A stretch of 64,000 bases of DNA from Caldinitratiruptor microaerophilus (GTDB lineage: Bacteria > Bacillota > Sulfobacillia > Symbiobacteriales > ZC4RG38): positions 3,038,001 through 3,102,000 of the forward strand of contig NZ_AP025628.1 in the NCBI RefSeq assembly GCF_025999835.1. Reading direction: 5' to 3'. Positions 7,487-15,333 of the stretch are shown here, one piece after another. The notes below the pieces were generated by a model, which was not told where the DNA came from, did not search any database, and saw nothing but the letters and a program-made list of their open reading frames with translations. A program made the position numbers and the translations under genes. The stretch's first letter is position 1. The number at the start of each line of letters is the position of its first letter.

Positions 7487-8457
7487 TGCCCAGGGACGTG
7501 GACCTCGTTCCGGCAGAGCAGGAGGCCCGGATGCCGGGCATCCTCCTGCCCGACATGGTGATGGACTTCGCGCACATCAAGCGCCGTATGGAGGAGCTTC
7601 AGGCGTTCGTCCGCGACTACATGGTCCCCGGCGAGGACTACGGGGTGATCCCGGGGACCGACAAGCCGACCCTGAAGAAGCCGGGTGCTGAGAAGCTCTG
7701 CGACGTGTACGGCTTGCAGCGGCTGTTTGAGATCGTGGAGCGCGTCGAGGACTGGGACCGGCCGCTGTTCCACTACGTGGTCCGGGCGGACCTGATTCAC
7801 GCGGCCAGTGGAAAGCTCATCGCCCAGGGGCTCGGGGCGGCCAACAGCATGGAGGACCGGTACCGCTGGCGGTGGGTGTGGCCGTCGGAGGTCCCGCCGC
7901 ACCTTTCCAAGGACGGGCTGGTATCGAAGACCGTTCAGACCAGGAACGGTCCGGCCAAGAAGTACCGCATCCCGAACGACGATCCTTACACCCTGGTCAA
8001 CACGCTGATCAAGATGGCCAAGAAGCGGGCCTTGGTCGACGCCGTGCTGTCGGCCACCCGGTCCAGCGGTATCTTCACCCAGGACCTCGAGGACCTGGCA
8101 GATGCCGGGATGGATGAGGACGAAGAGGAGCGGCCCACCCGTCACCAGCCGGCGCCGCGCCAGCCGCAGGCGCGATATGGGAACGGCAACCGCCGGGCCT
8201 CGGCTCAGGGCGCCCCGGCCCAGGAGAACGGCACCGGCAACGGCCAGCCGCCCGCACAAGCAGCCGACCCGCTGGCCCAGCTCCGTCGGGAGATCATCGC
8301 CTTCGCACGCCAGGTGTTGGGCTACAGCGATGAACAGATCCGGTTCGTTGCCCGGTCGGCGGCTGGACGGGAGATCACCAGCCTGAAGGACCTAACGGAG
8401 GACGAACTACGGACCCTGGATGGCATGCTGCGGGACGCGGCGTCGCCCCAGGAGTAA
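7483..8457 (+). CDS. Probable phage recombination (single-strand annealing) protein
   Basis: 324 residues; start is GTG 7483 or ATG 7486. The N-terminal 200 residues form one domain with the conserved-looking block GEDYGVIPGTDKPTLKKPGA, then a Pro/Gln/Asn-rich linker of about 60 residues and a short helical tail. Proteins with this block recur in siphovirus recombination modules next to Cas4/RecB-like nucleases, as here. Linker-plus-tail layout resembles single-strand annealing and SSB-like proteins. Functional name is inference from context; the fold was not verified. Confidence 0.6.
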   Translation: MMPRDVDLVPAEQEARMPGILLPDMVMDFAHIKRRMEELQAFVRDYMVPGEDYGVIPGTDKPTLKKPGAEKLCDVYGLQRLFEIVERVEDWDRPLFHYVVRADLIHAASGKLIAQGLGAANSMEDRYRWRWVWPSEVPPHLSKDGLVSKTVQTRNGPAKKYRIPNDDPYTLVNTLIKMAKKRALVDAVLSATRSSGIFTQDLEDLADAGMDEDEEERPTRHQPAPRQPQARYGNGNRRASAQGAPAQENGTGNGQPPAQAADPLAQLRREIIAFARQVLGYSDEQIRFVARSAAGREITSLKDLTEDELRTLDGMLRDAASPQE

Positions 8458-8473
8458 GTCGAGGTGCCCGCCC

Positions 8474-8683
8474 GTGGATCGCGTGGAGTTGATACCCATC
8501 GAGGTTGGGAACGTGTGCTCGTGCGGCGAAGAGCAGGCGCTGTACGCGCTGGCCGGCATCCGCGTGGGGCGGCGGTGCCTGGCAGATCTCGTGGAACGGG
8601 CGATACAGGATCCGGACGTGTGGCGGGATCTCGAGCTGCGTGGCATCAGCCTCGGAGGTGGGGGACATGCGGGTACGCGTTGA
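8474..8683 (+). CDS. Small CxC protein
   Basis: 69 residues from GTG, preceded by GAGGTG. Contains NVCSCGEEQALYALAG and a later RRCL, perhaps three zinc ligands. The 3' end overlaps the sliding clamp start by 17 nt. Unknown role. Confidence 0.55.
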   Translation: MDRVELIPIEVGNVCSCGEEQALYALAGIRVGRRCLADLVERAIQDPDVWRDLELRGISLGGGGHAGTR

Positions 8684-9764
8684 GACCCGGGCGCTCCGGG
8701 AGGCCCTGGCCACAGCCGGACGGGCTGTGGCGTCACGGGCCAGCATACCCGTACTCTCCAGCGTGCTCCTCGGGGCGCACGCTGACGGCCTGAGCATCAC
8801 GGGGTACGACCTTGCTCTTGGGATTACGGCCAGGGTACGGGCCGCTGAAGTGGAGCGCGAGGGGGTGGGGTGCCTCCCGGCCCGCCCCCTGCTGGCGATG
8901 GTCGACCGGCTGGACGCTGCGGAGGTGGCCATCGACTGGGACGAGGAGCGATGCGTCGCGGAGATCACCTGGGCTGGCGGACGATACCGCTTGTCGGGGT
9001 TTTCCGCTGCGGACTACCCCTCCCTTCCTCCGCCTCGGGGCGGGCCGGCCCTGCGCCTGGCTGTGGAGACGATCCGGCACATGATCGGCCAGACGATTGT
9101 CGCCGTGGCCTCTGGCAGCGACAAGGCGCACCTTCAGGGCGTGCATCTCCGAGGTGGGAGCGACGAGCTGCTGGCCATGAGTTCAGACCAGGTTCGGGTG
9201 GCGCTCAAGCTGGTGAGGGGCCAGAAGCCGGCCGTGCCGTTTGAGGTCACGGTGCCGGCCGCTGCTTGCCGGGCGCTCCTCGCCGTTCTGCCCGACGAGG
9301 GGGAAGTGGCCGTCTATGTGGTCGAACAGGCGCTGGTCTGGGATACGCCTGAGGTCACGGTCGTAGCCCGCGGGATGGATGGCCGGTACCCGGACCTGGC
9401 TCGGGTGGTCCCGACTCGTTATGGGCCGGCATTCGAGGCAGACCGGCGGGCGTTTGCAGAGGCGCTGGAGCGGGCGGCCGCTGCCGCTGATGCGGTCGAT
9501 CTGCGGCTGGTCCACGGCGAGGTCCAGATGACGGCCCAAAATGACCTGGGCACCTACGAGGAATCCATGCAGGCTGACGTGCGTCTGGAGGAGGGCGACG
9601 CGTTCACGATCCGGTTCAACCCCAGGTATCTGGTCGACGGCCTCAAGGCCTTGCACGGTGAGCGTGTACGGCAGGAATTCATCGACGCGCGGCAGCCCTC
9701 TCGGCTCATCGACCCGGACGACGACAGTTACCAGTATGTGGTTCTTCCGATCGTGGTCTTTTGA
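8667..9764 (+). CDS. dnaN-like: DNA polymerase III beta subunit (sliding clamp), phage copy
   Basis: 365 residues, close to the 360-380 of bacterial beta clamps. It spans the three clamp domains: it opens with an N-terminal strand and RASIPVLSSVLL, continues through ADYPSLPP and GRYPDLARVVP, which are typical domain-boundary motifs, and ends in the conserved C-terminal strand VVLPIV. A homodimeric ring would tether polymerase to DNA at phage forks. ATG 8667 was chosen because it follows GGAGGTGGGGG and starts at the expected N-terminal strand. A phage-borne clamp suggests replication semi-independent of host DnaN. Confidence 0.93.
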   Translation: MRVRVETRALREALATAGRAVASRASIPVLSSVLLGAHADGLSITGYDLALGITARVRAAEVEREGVGCLPARPLLAMVDRLDAAEVAIDWDEERCVAEITWAGGRYRLSGFSAADYPSLPPPRGGPALRLAVETIRHMIGQTIVAVASGSDKAHLQGVHLRGGSDELLAMSSDQVRVALKLVRGQKPAVPFEVTVPAAACRALLAVLPDEGEVAVYVVEQALVWDTPEVTVVARGMDGRYPDLARVVPTRYGPAFEADRRAFAEALERAAAAADAVDLRLVHGEVQMTAQNDLGTYEESMQADVRLEEGDAFTIRFNPRYLVDGLKALHGERVRQEFIDARQPSRLIDPDDDSYQYVVLPIVVF

Positions 9765-9787
9765 GGGGGGAGCAGTTCGTAGCCTCG

Positions 9788-10081
9788 ATGGCAGATGAAC
9801 GGTACGTAACGTTGAATGAGGAGCGGTGGGACGATCTCGGCAAGGCAATTGACGCGGCATTCCTGCTGGTCATGTTGAAGGGGAAAGATGTAGAGGTTGA
9901 CGCTGTATCCGCGGAGATAAGAGAGCTTCTTGTAAAGTGGGCCGAACAGAAGAAGGAGCAAGGGCAACTGGTGCCACCCTATCTGATGATGCTGGCCTTG
10001 CTGATGATCATCGAGAGCCTGCGACTCGTGGTGTTCAAGACGGTGCAGGTCAAGAAGCTCGACGGTGGGGAGGTGAATTAG
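9788..10081 (+). CDS. Hypothetical helical protein
   Basis: 97 residues from ATG 9788; a TTG at 9761 in the same frame would overlap the clamp stop. Mostly alpha-helical, with a hydrophobic segment LMMLALLMIIESLRLVVF that could be a membrane helix. Unknown family. Confidence 0.55.
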   Translation: MADERYVTLNEERWDDLGKAIDAAFLLVMLKGKDVEVDAVSAEIRELLVKWAEQKKEQGQLVPPYLMMLALLMIIESLRLVVFKTVQVKKLDGGEVN

Positions 10082-10085
10082 GGGG

Positions 10086-10316
10086 GTGAGTGATAGCAAG
10101 ACGACGACCACGCAAGCGCAGCGTGAAGCCCTGAAGGCAGCAGGTTGGAAGATGGATTACGAGTACCCTGGAGTCTTTGAAACCTGGAAACACACGAAGC
10201 GTCCCTCAACGTTTCGATGCTATCGGGGTTGCATCCTGAACTTCCACGGACCTCTCAACGAGGCAAAGCGTGTCATCGCGATCTTGGAAGGGGGCCAGTC
10301 CTGTGTCCATCCGTGA
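10086..10316 (+). CDS. Small hypothetical protein
   Basis: 76 residues, GTG start right after AGGGGGG. Contains an aromatic-rich core (EYPGVFETWKH) and two Cys. No recognised domain. Overlaps the next start by 14 nt. Confidence 0.55.
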   Translation: MSDSKTTTTQAQREALKAAGWKMDYEYPGVFETWKHTKRPSTFRCYRGCILNFHGPLNEAKRVIAILEGGQSCVHP

Positions 10317-10458
10317 GATTCATGCTGGGTCAGACCAAACAAAACGTTTGGTCGCAGAGGTTGCTGCCGGGAAGAAGGACCGGGAGGCCGCGATTGATGA
10401 GTTGGCCGAGCGGTACCGGCCCAAGGGATTCATCCCGCGCCGGCGGGGCGGGCGCTGA
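10303..10458 (+). CDS. Small hypothetical protein
   Basis: 51 residues, GTG start preceded by GGAAGGGGG. A helical N-terminus (TKRLVAEVAAGKKDREAAID) and a basic end (IPRRRGGR) suggest a nucleic-acid or protein-binding peptide. Unknown. Confidence 0.5.
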   Translation: MSIREIHAGSDQTKRLVAEVAAGKKDREAAIDELAERYRPKGFIPRRRGGR

Positions 10459-10495
10459 AGCTGCGACGCCGGAGCCGGGATGGCTCCGGTCGAGG

Positions 10496-10870
10496 GTGTG
10501 GGTGGACTTCGAGGTGGCGGCCAGGGCACGGGAAGTGGCCCGGCGCACCTGGCCGCCCTTCGGGCCAGCCGATGAGAGGGAAGTCTGGCGAGAGCACGTC
10601 GTAGTCCGGGGCGGCGAGGGACCCAAGCCAGTGCGGCTCCTGTCGGGAGAGTGGATCATCCCCGGGTGGCCCCCGGATGGCCAGGCCCTGCCGCCGCCCC
10701 TCACCCGGGAGGAGTGGGAGTCGTCTCGGGAGTGGATCGCGTGGTGCATGGGGGCGCCCATCGTGACGCCCGGTTCGAGCGCCAAGAGGGCGAAGCTGAC
10801 AGAGGCAGACCGCCGGCGCATCGCAGAGCGCCAGAAAGCGAGGACCCGGAAGAAGGCTAAGGGGGCATGA
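10496..10870 (+). CDS. Hypothetical early phage protein
   Basis: About 124 residues; GTG 10496 is chosen as the first start downstream of the previous gene, though its ribosome site is weak. Trp-rich centre (EWESSREWIAWCMG) and a strongly basic C-terminus (ADRRRIAERQKARTRKKAKG). It ends in a 4-nt ATGA overlap with the next gene. No family recognised. Confidence 0.6.
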   Translation: MWVDFEVAARAREVARRTWPPFGPADEREVWREHVVVRGGEGPKPVRLLSGEWIIPGWPPDGQALPPPLTREEWESSREWIAWCMGAPIVTPGSSAKRAKLTEADRRRIAERQKARTRKKAKGA

Positions 10871-11034
10871 CCGTGATGGATCTGGAGCGACTTCGTAGGG
10901 CTGGCGAGTTGTACGTGTGGCTCCTCGTCGTGCGTGAGGCCATGGCAATCCTGGCTGCACTGATCGGTTTCGGTGCCCTGCTGTGGACGCTGGCCAAGTT
11001 CTGGGAGGCGGCCAGAGTTTTGGTTGGCATGTAG
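10867..11034 (+). CDS. Small single-pass membrane protein
   Basis: 55 residues, starting in a 4-nt ATGA overlap with the preceding stop. Residues 16-45 are hydrophobic (AMAILAALIGFGALLWTLAK in part), enough for one membrane helix, flanked by charged ends. No known family; it may be an early membrane-acting phage peptide. Confidence 0.5.
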   Translation: MTVMDLERLRRAGELYVWLLVVREAMAILAALIGFGALLWTLAKFWEAARVLVGM

Positions 11035-11046
11035 GGGGGAGGGGGC

Positions 11047-11316
11047 GTGATCGGCAACCGGCGTACGGGGTACCCCGTTCAACTCGTGGATGGCCACCCG
11101 GCGGTGGCGGAACTGCCCCTGAGAGATGGCGAAGAGATGGAGGTCCGCCTGGACGGAAAGTGGCTGACCGGGATCGTGCGCTTCAGTCCGTCTGACGGAT
11201 GGGGGATCGTTCTAGCAACCAACCCGGACGGTACCGGGACCCTTGTGAACGTTGCCCTGCGTGACGGCATGTTGCTCCGGTGGCCGCTCCGGCGCCGTGC
11301 CTTGCGGGCCGGGTGA
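11047..11316 (+). CDS. Small beta-rich protein, DUF5348-like
   Basis: 89 residues, GTG start after GGGGGAGGGGG. The segment LRDGEEMEVRLDGKWLTGIV followed by a DGWGIVLA strand resembles the small DUF5348 fold found in plasmids and phages, an assignment from pattern only. Unknown role. Confidence 0.5.
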   Translation: MIGNRRTGYPVQLVDGHPAVAELPLRDGEEMEVRLDGKWLTGIVRFSPSDGWGIVLATNPDGTGTLVNVALRDGMLLRWPLRRRALRAG

Positions 11317-11319
11317 CCA

Positions 11320-12258
11320 GTGGGGGCGGTACGCGTGCAGGCGTTTGAGTCGCTGCGGTGGGTGTTCCAGAACTCCACGCTCACGACAACCGAGAAAGTC
11401 GTGCTGACATGCCTGATCCTGCACGCGGATGAGACGGGGCGCTGCTGGCCTGGGAGCGATACGCTGGCGACGGAAACGGGGCTTAGCCGTCGGGCCGTGC
11501 AATACTGCTTGAAGCAATTGGAAGCCAAAGGGTTGATCGCCAGAGAGGCGATGCCTCCGAAACGCACCATCTACACGGTGCACCTGTTGCAGGGTGCATC
11601 GGATGCACAGTGCACCGGATGCACGGTGCAACAGCTGCACGGTGCACCAGATGCACAGTGCAACTCGTGCACGGTGCAAGAGGTGCGCCGAACGGTGCAC
11701 CAGGTGCGCCGTACCGTGCACCACGTGCGCCGTAACGGTGCACCTGGTGCGTCGATTGCAGTAACAAATGAGCCCGGAAACCAGCCTCCAGAGCGGGATT
11801 CCGGAACTGGAAGCGACGCCGAACTCCCCATTGAACTCCCCAATGAACTCCTCAATGAACTCCCCAGAGAGAGTACACACGACGCGCGGCGTCGTGCCTC
11901 CTCCCCTAAAGCCAACACGAAGCACAACCGGACGGTCAGCGAAGCGGAGCGTGCGTTGGTCGATCAACTGTGGCAGCACCTCAAAGTGAGTGACGCGTTA
12001 CCGGCCGACACCGACCGGTTCTACTGGCGCCTCGTCAAACAGGCACGTGACCTCTTGTCCGCCCGGTCGCTGGCCGAGTGGGCGGCCTGCATCGAGTGGG
12101 CCCTGCAGGACTCGTACTGGAGGGAGCGGCTGACGGACCTTCGTCAACTGGGCGAAAAGGTGTGGCCTCAGTTTGCCCGGCGGCGGAACCGTGAGACCAC
12201 TCCTGGACGGCCCAAGTTGCTAGAGCCGGAGGAGGTTTCCGATGACGACATCCGTTGA
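11320..12258 (+). CDS. Winged-helix replication initiator carrying the origin iterons
   Basis: 312 residues (GTG 11335 is an alternative start). Residues 15-85 are a winged helix of the phage replication-protein type: LTTTEKVVLTCLILHAD, then WPGSDTLATETGLSRRAVQY and a wing. A variable middle section is encoded by the iteron array at 11577-11754 and by four 12-bp repeats. The C-terminal 100 residues form a helical domain expected to contact the helicase. It overlaps dnaB by 17 nt. The layout matches lambda O: initiator gene containing its own binding sites. Function is inferred from layout. Confidence 0.85.
   Translation: MGAVRVQAFESLRWVFQNSTLTTTEKVVLTCLILHADETGRCWPGSDTLATETGLSRRAVQYCLKQLEAKGLIAREAMPPKRTIYTVHLLQGASDAQCTGCTVQQLHGAPDAQCNSCTVQEVRRTVHQVRRTVHHVRRNGAPGASIAVTNEPGNQPPERDSGTGSDAELPIELPNELLNELPRESTHDARRRASSPKANTKHNRTVSEAERALVDQLWQHLKVSDALPADTDRFYWRLVKQARDLLSARSLAEWAACIEWALQDSYWRERLTDLRQLGEKVWPQFARRRNRETTPGRPKLLEPEEVSDDDIR
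11577..11754 (+). repeat. ori: Ten tandem iterons (putative phage replication origin)
   Basis: Units beginning GGTGCA or a one-base variant start at 11577, 11593, 11609, 11625, 11641, 11657, 11673, 11694, 11715 and 11737. The first six are 16 bp with pattern RGTGCAnnnnnTGCAC; the last four are 21-22 bp with TGCGCCGTAAC-type tails. The array lies inside the initiator gene. The 16-bp period is not a multiple of three, so the encoded protein changes with phase, which argues the DNA repeat itself is selected. Confidence 0.85.
11821..11868 (+). repeat. Four 12-bp tandem repeats
   Basis: GAACTCCCCATT, GAACTCCCCAAT, GAACTCCTCAAT and GAACTCCCCAGA follow one another, 66 bp after the iterons. They encode a four-residue ELPx repeat. 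They may be a second origin element or simply slipped-strand expansion. Confidence 0.7.
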
Positions 12259-13582
12259 CCGGCGACCTCTTCCGCAGAATCTCGAAGCCGAGCAAAGCGT
12301 CCTCGGCGCGATCCTGCTCGACTCTGAGGTCGCCGGGTGGGTCCTCAACGAATTGCCGGCGGACGACTTCTACGCCGATCGCCACAGGATCATCTATCGG
12401 GCCATGCAGGCGCTCGCGGCCGAAGGGCGACCCATCGACCTCGTGACCGTTGGAGAGCGGCTACGTGGCGAGGACACGGAGAAGTGGGGTGGGTTGTCGT
12501 ATCTGGCGCACCTTCAGGGCTTCGTGCCGACGGCGGCGAATGTCGGGGCGTACGCGGAGATCGTGATGGAGCAAGCTCGCCGACGCCGGTCGATCCAGCG
12601 GATTCGGCGGGTTCTCGACGGCCTGTACGACCCGGCGGAGGACCTGACGGACCTGGCCTTGCTGGCCGCGTGGGCGGTAGAGGACTCGCCCGGCCAGCAC
12701 GCCGACGTGGAATCCATCGGGGAGGTGGCGGCCCGGCGCGTGACCGAGCTGCGGTCACGTCCTCCTGGCCAGATCCCCGGGCGAACCACGGGTTTCCAGG
12801 TGCTGGACCGCCTGACCGGAGGGCTTGAGCCCGGCGCCCTGTATCTGCTGGCCGCCAGGCCGGGGATGGGAAAGACGGGACTCGGTCTGGCCATCGTGCT
12901 GCGGAGCGCGGCGGCCACGGGGCTCCCCTGGCTGGTGGTGTCCCGGGAGATGACGGCGGAATCCCTGAGCGACCGAGCCGTTGCAAGCCTCGCCCAGATT
13001 CCCCTCGGCCTGCTCCGGCGCAACAGTTTGGCTGAGATGGGATGGACCAAGGTGGCCGACGTGCTGGAGCGGCTACACGGGCTGCCGGTCTATGTGACCA
13101 CTAGGGCCCGGCGGGTCTCAGAGATTCGCGACCGAGCCCGTGCCTTGCAGAAGTCGGCGAACGGGAGGCTCGGCGGCATCATGGTGGACTACCTGCAACT
13201 GTTGCAGGCCCGAACGAAGGGCGGCAACCGCCAGGAGCAGGTAGCGGAGATCAGCCGGGACTTGAAGAACTTGGCGGTCGACCTTGACACCCCCGTGCTG
13301 GCCCTGGCCCAGGTATCCAGGGCAGTCGAGGGGCGGGAGAACAAGCGCCCGACGCTGGCCGACCTCCGGGAGAGTGGCCAGCTCGAAGCCGATGCTGAGG
13401 CGGTACTGTTTCTGTACCGGCCGGCCTATTACGACCGCTTGGAGGGCAAGGAGACACCGCCCGCGGACAAGGTGGAGGTGATCCTGGCGAAGCACCGGAA
13501 CGACGAGGTGCGAACGGGCGAGTTGCTGTTCCACCCGGAGTGGGTGCTGTTCGATGACCCGGTGGGAGGGAACGGGACGTGA
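12242..13582 (+). CDS. dnaB-like: Replicative DNA helicase, DnaB family
   Basis: 446 residues, the normal DnaB length. The N-terminal helical domain begins LPQNLEAEQSVLGAILLD. The RecA-like motor has Walker A ARPGMGKTG near residue 205, Walker B GGIMVDYLQLL near 315 and the DLRESGQLEADAE block that contributes to the arginine-finger region. A homohexamer loaded on the lagging strand, it would be recruited by the preceding initiator. ATG start overlaps the initiator gene by 17 nt; the next gene starts in a 4-nt overlap. Confidence 0.96.
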   Translation: MTTSVDRRPLPQNLEAEQSVLGAILLDSEVAGWVLNELPADDFYADRHRIIYRAMQALAAEGRPIDLVTVGERLRGEDTEKWGGLSYLAHLQGFVPTAANVGAYAEIVMEQARRRRSIQRIRRVLDGLYDPAEDLTDLALLAAWAVEDSPGQHADVESIGEVAARRVTELRSRPPGQIPGRTTGFQVLDRLTGGLEPGALYLLAARPGMGKTGLGLAIVLRSAAATGLPWLVVSREMTAESLSDRAVASLAQIPLGLLRRNSLAEMGWTKVADVLERLHGLPVYVTTRARRVSEIRDRARALQKSANGRLGGIMVDYLQLLQARTKGGNRQEQVAEISRDLKNLAVDLDTPVLALAQVSRAVEGRENKRPTLADLRESGQLEADAEAVLFLYRPAYYDRLEGKETPPADKVEVILAKHRNDEVRTGELLFHPEWVLFDDPVGGNGT

Positions 13583-13794
13583 CGGAACTGGAGCGGGTGG
13601 CTTATGAGCGGGCGGCGGGACACGTGCAGGACGCCATCTTCGCCCTGAATGCGGCGGTCCATGTGAGGGAAGCCGCTCGCTGCCAGGCGGAAGGGATCGT
13701 GATCGAAGCCGCCTCGCACCTGGCCATGGCCAGGGTGCTCATCGGCAAGCTCTTGGGACGGAGGATGGTGTATAGTGAAAACAACAGCGTTTAA
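13579..13794 (+). CDS. Small helical hypothetical protein
   Basis: 71 residues, GTG overlapping the helicase stop. Predominantly alpha-helical and Ala-rich (YERAAGHVQDAIFALNAAVH). No family recognised; coupled to dnaB, so a replication accessory is possible. Confidence 0.55.
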   Translation: MTELERVAYERAAGHVQDAIFALNAAVHVREAARCQAEGIVIEAASHLAMARVLIGKLLGRRMVYSENNSV

Positions 13795-14020
13795 GACGGG
13801 CATGCTCATGTTCCTCATCGGTGCCAGTGCCTTGGATTCTCCTGGAGCGGCAGGATGGTATGCATTCGGACTTGGGCTCGCCGGCGTCATCCTGATGGTG
13901 TGGGCCTACCGCCGGGAGACGAGGTGTTTTCGTGCCCATGTGGAAACGAAACGTATGATACGCGCTGTGTCACACGAAACGTTATATGGTGATGCGCGTG
14001 AGGGTGGCGGAACGGGTTGA
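13775..14020 (+). CDS. Small membrane protein
   Basis: 81 residues from GTG 13775, inside the end of the preceding gene. Two hydrophobic segments (TGMLMFLIGASAL and WYAFGLGLAGVILMVWAY) form a likely helical hairpin in the membrane, followed by a basic tail. Unknown role. Confidence 0.55.
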   Translation: MKTTAFKTGMLMFLIGASALDSPGAAGWYAFGLGLAGVILMVWAYRRETRCFRAHVETKRMIRAVSHETLYGDAREGGGTG

Positions 14021-14303
14021 CGAGCGGACTCGGCGGGAACTGGAGCGGATCATGACGGAGCGGCCGAAGCCGGGCCGTGGTGGTCTGCTGCCCGGGGAAC
14101 GGATGCCTCCACCTCAGGTACCGAAAGACGGAGGCGGACCCACTGTGGAGTCCGTGGCCGGAATGGTCGGGGAGGTCCTGGCCCTGCTTCGGTTGGTCTG
14201 GGCAGAACAGCAGAACCTGCGGCGGTACGTGCAAGCTGTGGCGGCTCAGCAAGGGCGGAAGAGGCGCGCTGCGACGGAAGGCCAGTTGAGGCTGCCCATA
14301 TAG
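13986..14303 (+). CDS. Hypothetical protein with C-terminal helix
   Basis: 105 residues from ATG 13986, or from one of the ATG/GTG codons shortly after; no strong ribosome site. An N-terminal charged helix, a Pro/Gly-rich linker and a helix SVAGMVGEVLALLRLVWAEQ with a basic tail. Overlaps the preceding gene by 35 nt. Unknown. Confidence 0.5.
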   Translation: MVMRVRVAERVDERTRRELERIMTERPKPGRGGLLPGERMPPPQVPKDGGGPTVESVAGMVGEVLALLRLVWAEQQNLRRYVQAVAAQQGRKRRAATEGQLRLPI

Positions 14304-14321
14304 GGGGAGGGCGGTCCCGGA

Positions 14322-14840
14322 ATGACACCGCAGGAGCGGTTTGATACCAACAGACCGTTAGCATTCTGGGTGGCCAACCGGTATCGCGGCATGATACCGG
14401 CATCCGACCAGCTCGACCTGGAAAACGCCGCCCTGGTCGGACTTTGGAGAGCGTGCCTGAGGTACGACGAGGGTCGTGGGGTTCGGTTCTCCGGTTTCGC
14501 CGTGGCGTGCATCACGAACGAAATCCGGCAGCACATTCGCAGCACCTACCGGAAGGTCCCCTTCACCGTGATCTCTCTGGACGAACCGGTACCCGACACG
14601 GAGGGCCTCACGGTCGCTGACATGATCGGCTATGAGCCGGACCTCGGGGAGCGAGTGGTTTACCAGGAGCTGGCACAGATAGTGCGGGACGTGGGTGGGT
14701 GTGAACTGGCCGCCATGCTCATCGGTGGCCAGCCGGCTGCGGTGGTGGCGCGGAAAGCTGGCGTGAGCCCCAGCCAGATCTCAAGGCGACGCTCGAAGGC
14801 CATTCGTCGGGTACGCCAGGCACTTGCTGCTTGTGTGTAA
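14322..14840 (+). CDS. Sigma-70-like phage transcription factor
   Basis: 172 residues. Region 2 is recognisable: DQLDLENAALVGLWRACLRY and GVRFSGFAVACITNEIRQHI follow the core-binding and -10-recognition helices of sporulation and phage sigma factors. The C-terminus has a region 4-type helix-turn-helix (VVARKAGVSPSQISRRRSKA). ATG follows an AGGGGGAGGG site. It is placed at the end of the replication genes, as late-gene activators often are. Whether it directs RNA polymerase to the promoter at 18087 is inference. Confidence 0.85.
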   Translation: MTPQERFDTNRPLAFWVANRYRGMIPASDQLDLENAALVGLWRACLRYDEGRGVRFSGFAVACITNEIRQHIRSTYRKVPFTVISLDEPVPDTEGLTVADMIGYEPDLGERVVYQELAQIVRDVGGCELAAMLIGGQPAAVVARKAGVSPSQISRRRSKAIRRVRQALAACV

Positions 14841-14886
14841 GGGTCGGCCGTACGCCTGCGGACGAGGGAGCGTGTGGGGTGTTCGT

Positions 14887-15333
14887 ATGTCAGCGCTTGA
14901 GAAGCGGTGGACGCGGGAGCGCGTAACGGCGGTGCTCGGACCTCCGGGGTCGCGCCGGATCACTCTCGGGCTGGCGTCGAAGGAACTCGGGCTGAGCATG
15001 CGTCAGACCCGTCACCTGCTGCGGCTGTACGGGTACGACCGGGCAGATGGAGGTGAGCGAGACGGCGCACCGTATGCCGCCGGCCGTACGGGTCGGCAGG
15101 GACATCGAGGCGATGTTCGACTGGGGCACCACCGGCACCACGTACTGGCTGGAGATCCGAGTGGCTCTGGTGACCGGCCACCCGAGCTACGGGGTACCCC
15201 TCCGACCCCACGAAGAAGGGCTGATCCTGGCCCGGCAAATCATGCGCCTGCTGCCGCCGGCGCAGGCACGGGAGGCCGAGCGGGCGGTCAGCGCCGCGCT
15301 CGGGTCCTGTGGGGGTGGGCCGCATGGCGGTAG
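14887..15333 (+). CDS. Small helix-turn-helix protein with dubious C-terminus
   Basis: ATG 14887 opens a frame of 148 codons. Its first 55 residues look real (ALEKRWTRERVTAVL and ITLGLASKELGLSMRQTRHL, a helix-turn-helix resembling sigma region 4). From about 15050 the frame becomes Gly/Arg/Pro/His-rich while another frame becomes protein-like, so the tail overlaps the next gene by 287 nt. Either the proteins truly overlap or a frameshift joins them. Confidence 0.5.
   Translation: MSALEKRWTRERVTAVLGPPGSRRITLGLASKELGLSMRQTRHLLRLYGYDRADGGERDGAPYAAGRTGRQGHRGDVRLGHHRHHVLAGDPSGSGDRPPELRGTPPTPRRRADPGPANHAPAAAGAGTGGRAGGQRRARVLWGWAAWR

Noticed and set aside
11577-11754. Short regularly spaced repeats that might suggest a CRISPR array
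   Set aside because: Units are 16-22 bp with no unique spacers, lie inside a coding gene and vary in sequence. They fit iterons, not CRISPR repeats.
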